64,000 nucleotides of DNA. Source: Macrocybe gigantea. Lineage: Eukaryota > Basidiomycota > Agaricomycetes > Agaricales > Callistosporiaceae. The stretch spans positions 1 through 64,000 of the forward strand of contig SJRY01000311.1 of NCBI GenBank assembly GCA_011319805.1. The letters are read 5' to 3'. Below the pieces are notes generated by a model. It saw only the letters and a program-made list of their open reading frames with translations, was not told the DNA's origin and ran no database searches. Shown piece after piece: positions 63,453 through 64,000 of this stretch (position 1 is the stretch's first letter; each line of letters starts with the position of its first letter). The position numbers were made by a program, and so were the translations under genes.

Positions 63453-64000
63453 CCAGACCATGAGAAGGGGGAGAACGATAACAAAAACGTCGTACTCCTA
63501 AAGCCAGAGAATTTTCGCCAGATTTTCATGGCAAAGATCACGCCAACACCGGAATTTCAGGACATTCTGGATCAAATCAAAAGGGCTTGGAAACAAAGAG
63601 AGCCTGAGGTCCAGAAACGTCTTGACGGAGGCGAACATGGCTGGGAGGAAAGCGACCGAATTGTTACATGGTTAAAACAGTACTATGTTCCCAAGAGCCA
63701 AAAGATAAGGGAACGGATCATTGAAATCTATCATTCGGATCAAATCTCGGGACACCCAGGACAGACCAAAATGCACGAGTTAATTACGCGCAACTTCTGG
63801 TGGCCCAAAATGATGAATGATGTCAAGGCGTATGTCAAAGGATGTGACAAATGCCAACGGACAAAGATCATCAGAGATCGGAAACACGCCCCGCTTCACC
63901 CGAATGAAGTACCGAAGGAACCATGGGAGATCATATCTGTCGATCTCATCGGACCACTTCCCGAATCTCATGGATATAACGGCGTAATGGTGACAGTAGA
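63453..64000 (+). pseudogene. G3 integrase, N-terminal part
   Basis: From a TGA at 63450 the reading continues with the zinc finger (YHSDQISGHPGQTKMHELIT, CDKCQRTK) and the entry of the core (EIISVDLIGPLPESHG) with the first catalytic Asp. It runs off the window end. Too little remains to judge whether it was intact. Confidence 0.85.

Larger units (their letters stand above)
58884..64000 (+). mobile_element. G3, third chromovirus-like gypsy element, cut by window end
   Basis: A probable LTR and leader (58884-59866), Gag, a frameshift signal, protease, RT, RNase H and the start of integrase in the usual Ty3/gypsy order. Its proteins differ clearly from G1/G2. The 3' end and second LTR lie outside the window. 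Confidence 0.9.

Overview
The window looks like transposon-rich heterochromatin of a filamentous fungus, most likely a basidiomycete (Agaricomycetes). The evidence is chromodomain Ty3/gypsy elements, a bicistronic LINE family with a C-terminal RNase H, a 48-56 bp intron size in the host-like pieces, and broken open reading frames almost everywhere. I see no clearly intact host gene, no rRNA, no functional tRNA gene and no CRISPR. The assignment rests on element types and intron size, not on a marker gene.

Layout. 1-25,002 is a nest built around one copia family and one LINE family. LINE-A (1-2959) sits in a copia LTR. The 5' half of a copia element (2960-5773) is followed by an almost full-length LINE-B (5774-12628), which itself carries a solo copia LTR with a perfect 5-bp target duplication. 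Next come a copia 3' end and LTR (12629-15711), split by a reverse-strand LINE-C with a 15-bp target duplication. A deleted LINE-E abuts full-length LINE-D (16169-22517). After that are a module fragment, a second copia 3' end, and a head-to-head pair of retroposons (23565-25002).

25,003-28,128 holds a decayed JmjC-like host gene (minus strand), gypsy relics and a foldback repeat. 28,129-32,224 is a young chromovirus (G1) with 320-bp LTRs differing at two positions. It lacks protease and RT but keeps RNase H, integrase, a chromodomain and a small extra ORF. 32,600-37,650 is an old decayed chromovirus (G4). 38,289-39,496 is a 1.2-kb tRNA-headed, LINE-tailed retroposon with target duplications. 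39,509-46,100 is decayed host-like sequence. 46,186-56,960 is a Tc1/mariner relic cut in two by reverse-strand chromovirus G2, whose integrase is cut in turn by a 2.8-kb chimera of a tRNA-headed module and LINE sequence. 57,180-58,830 holds a tRNA-like relic and a C-rich minisatellite. 58,900-64,000 is a third chromovirus type (G3) running off the window.

How the parts work together. The LINE encodes endonuclease, RT and RNase H and appears to mobilise long (about 1.1-1.2 kb) modules that start with Pol III box A/B-like sequences and end in the LINE 3' tail. In three copies the module ends at the same short sequence (CTAAACTTYG) but is fused to LINE sequence at different points: about 85 bp before the poly(A) in two copies and about 1.6 kb before it in the third. 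This module plus variable LINE tail arrangement is the most interesting system in the window. It recalls, from memory, the WEIRD/MINE chimeras of Magnaporthe.
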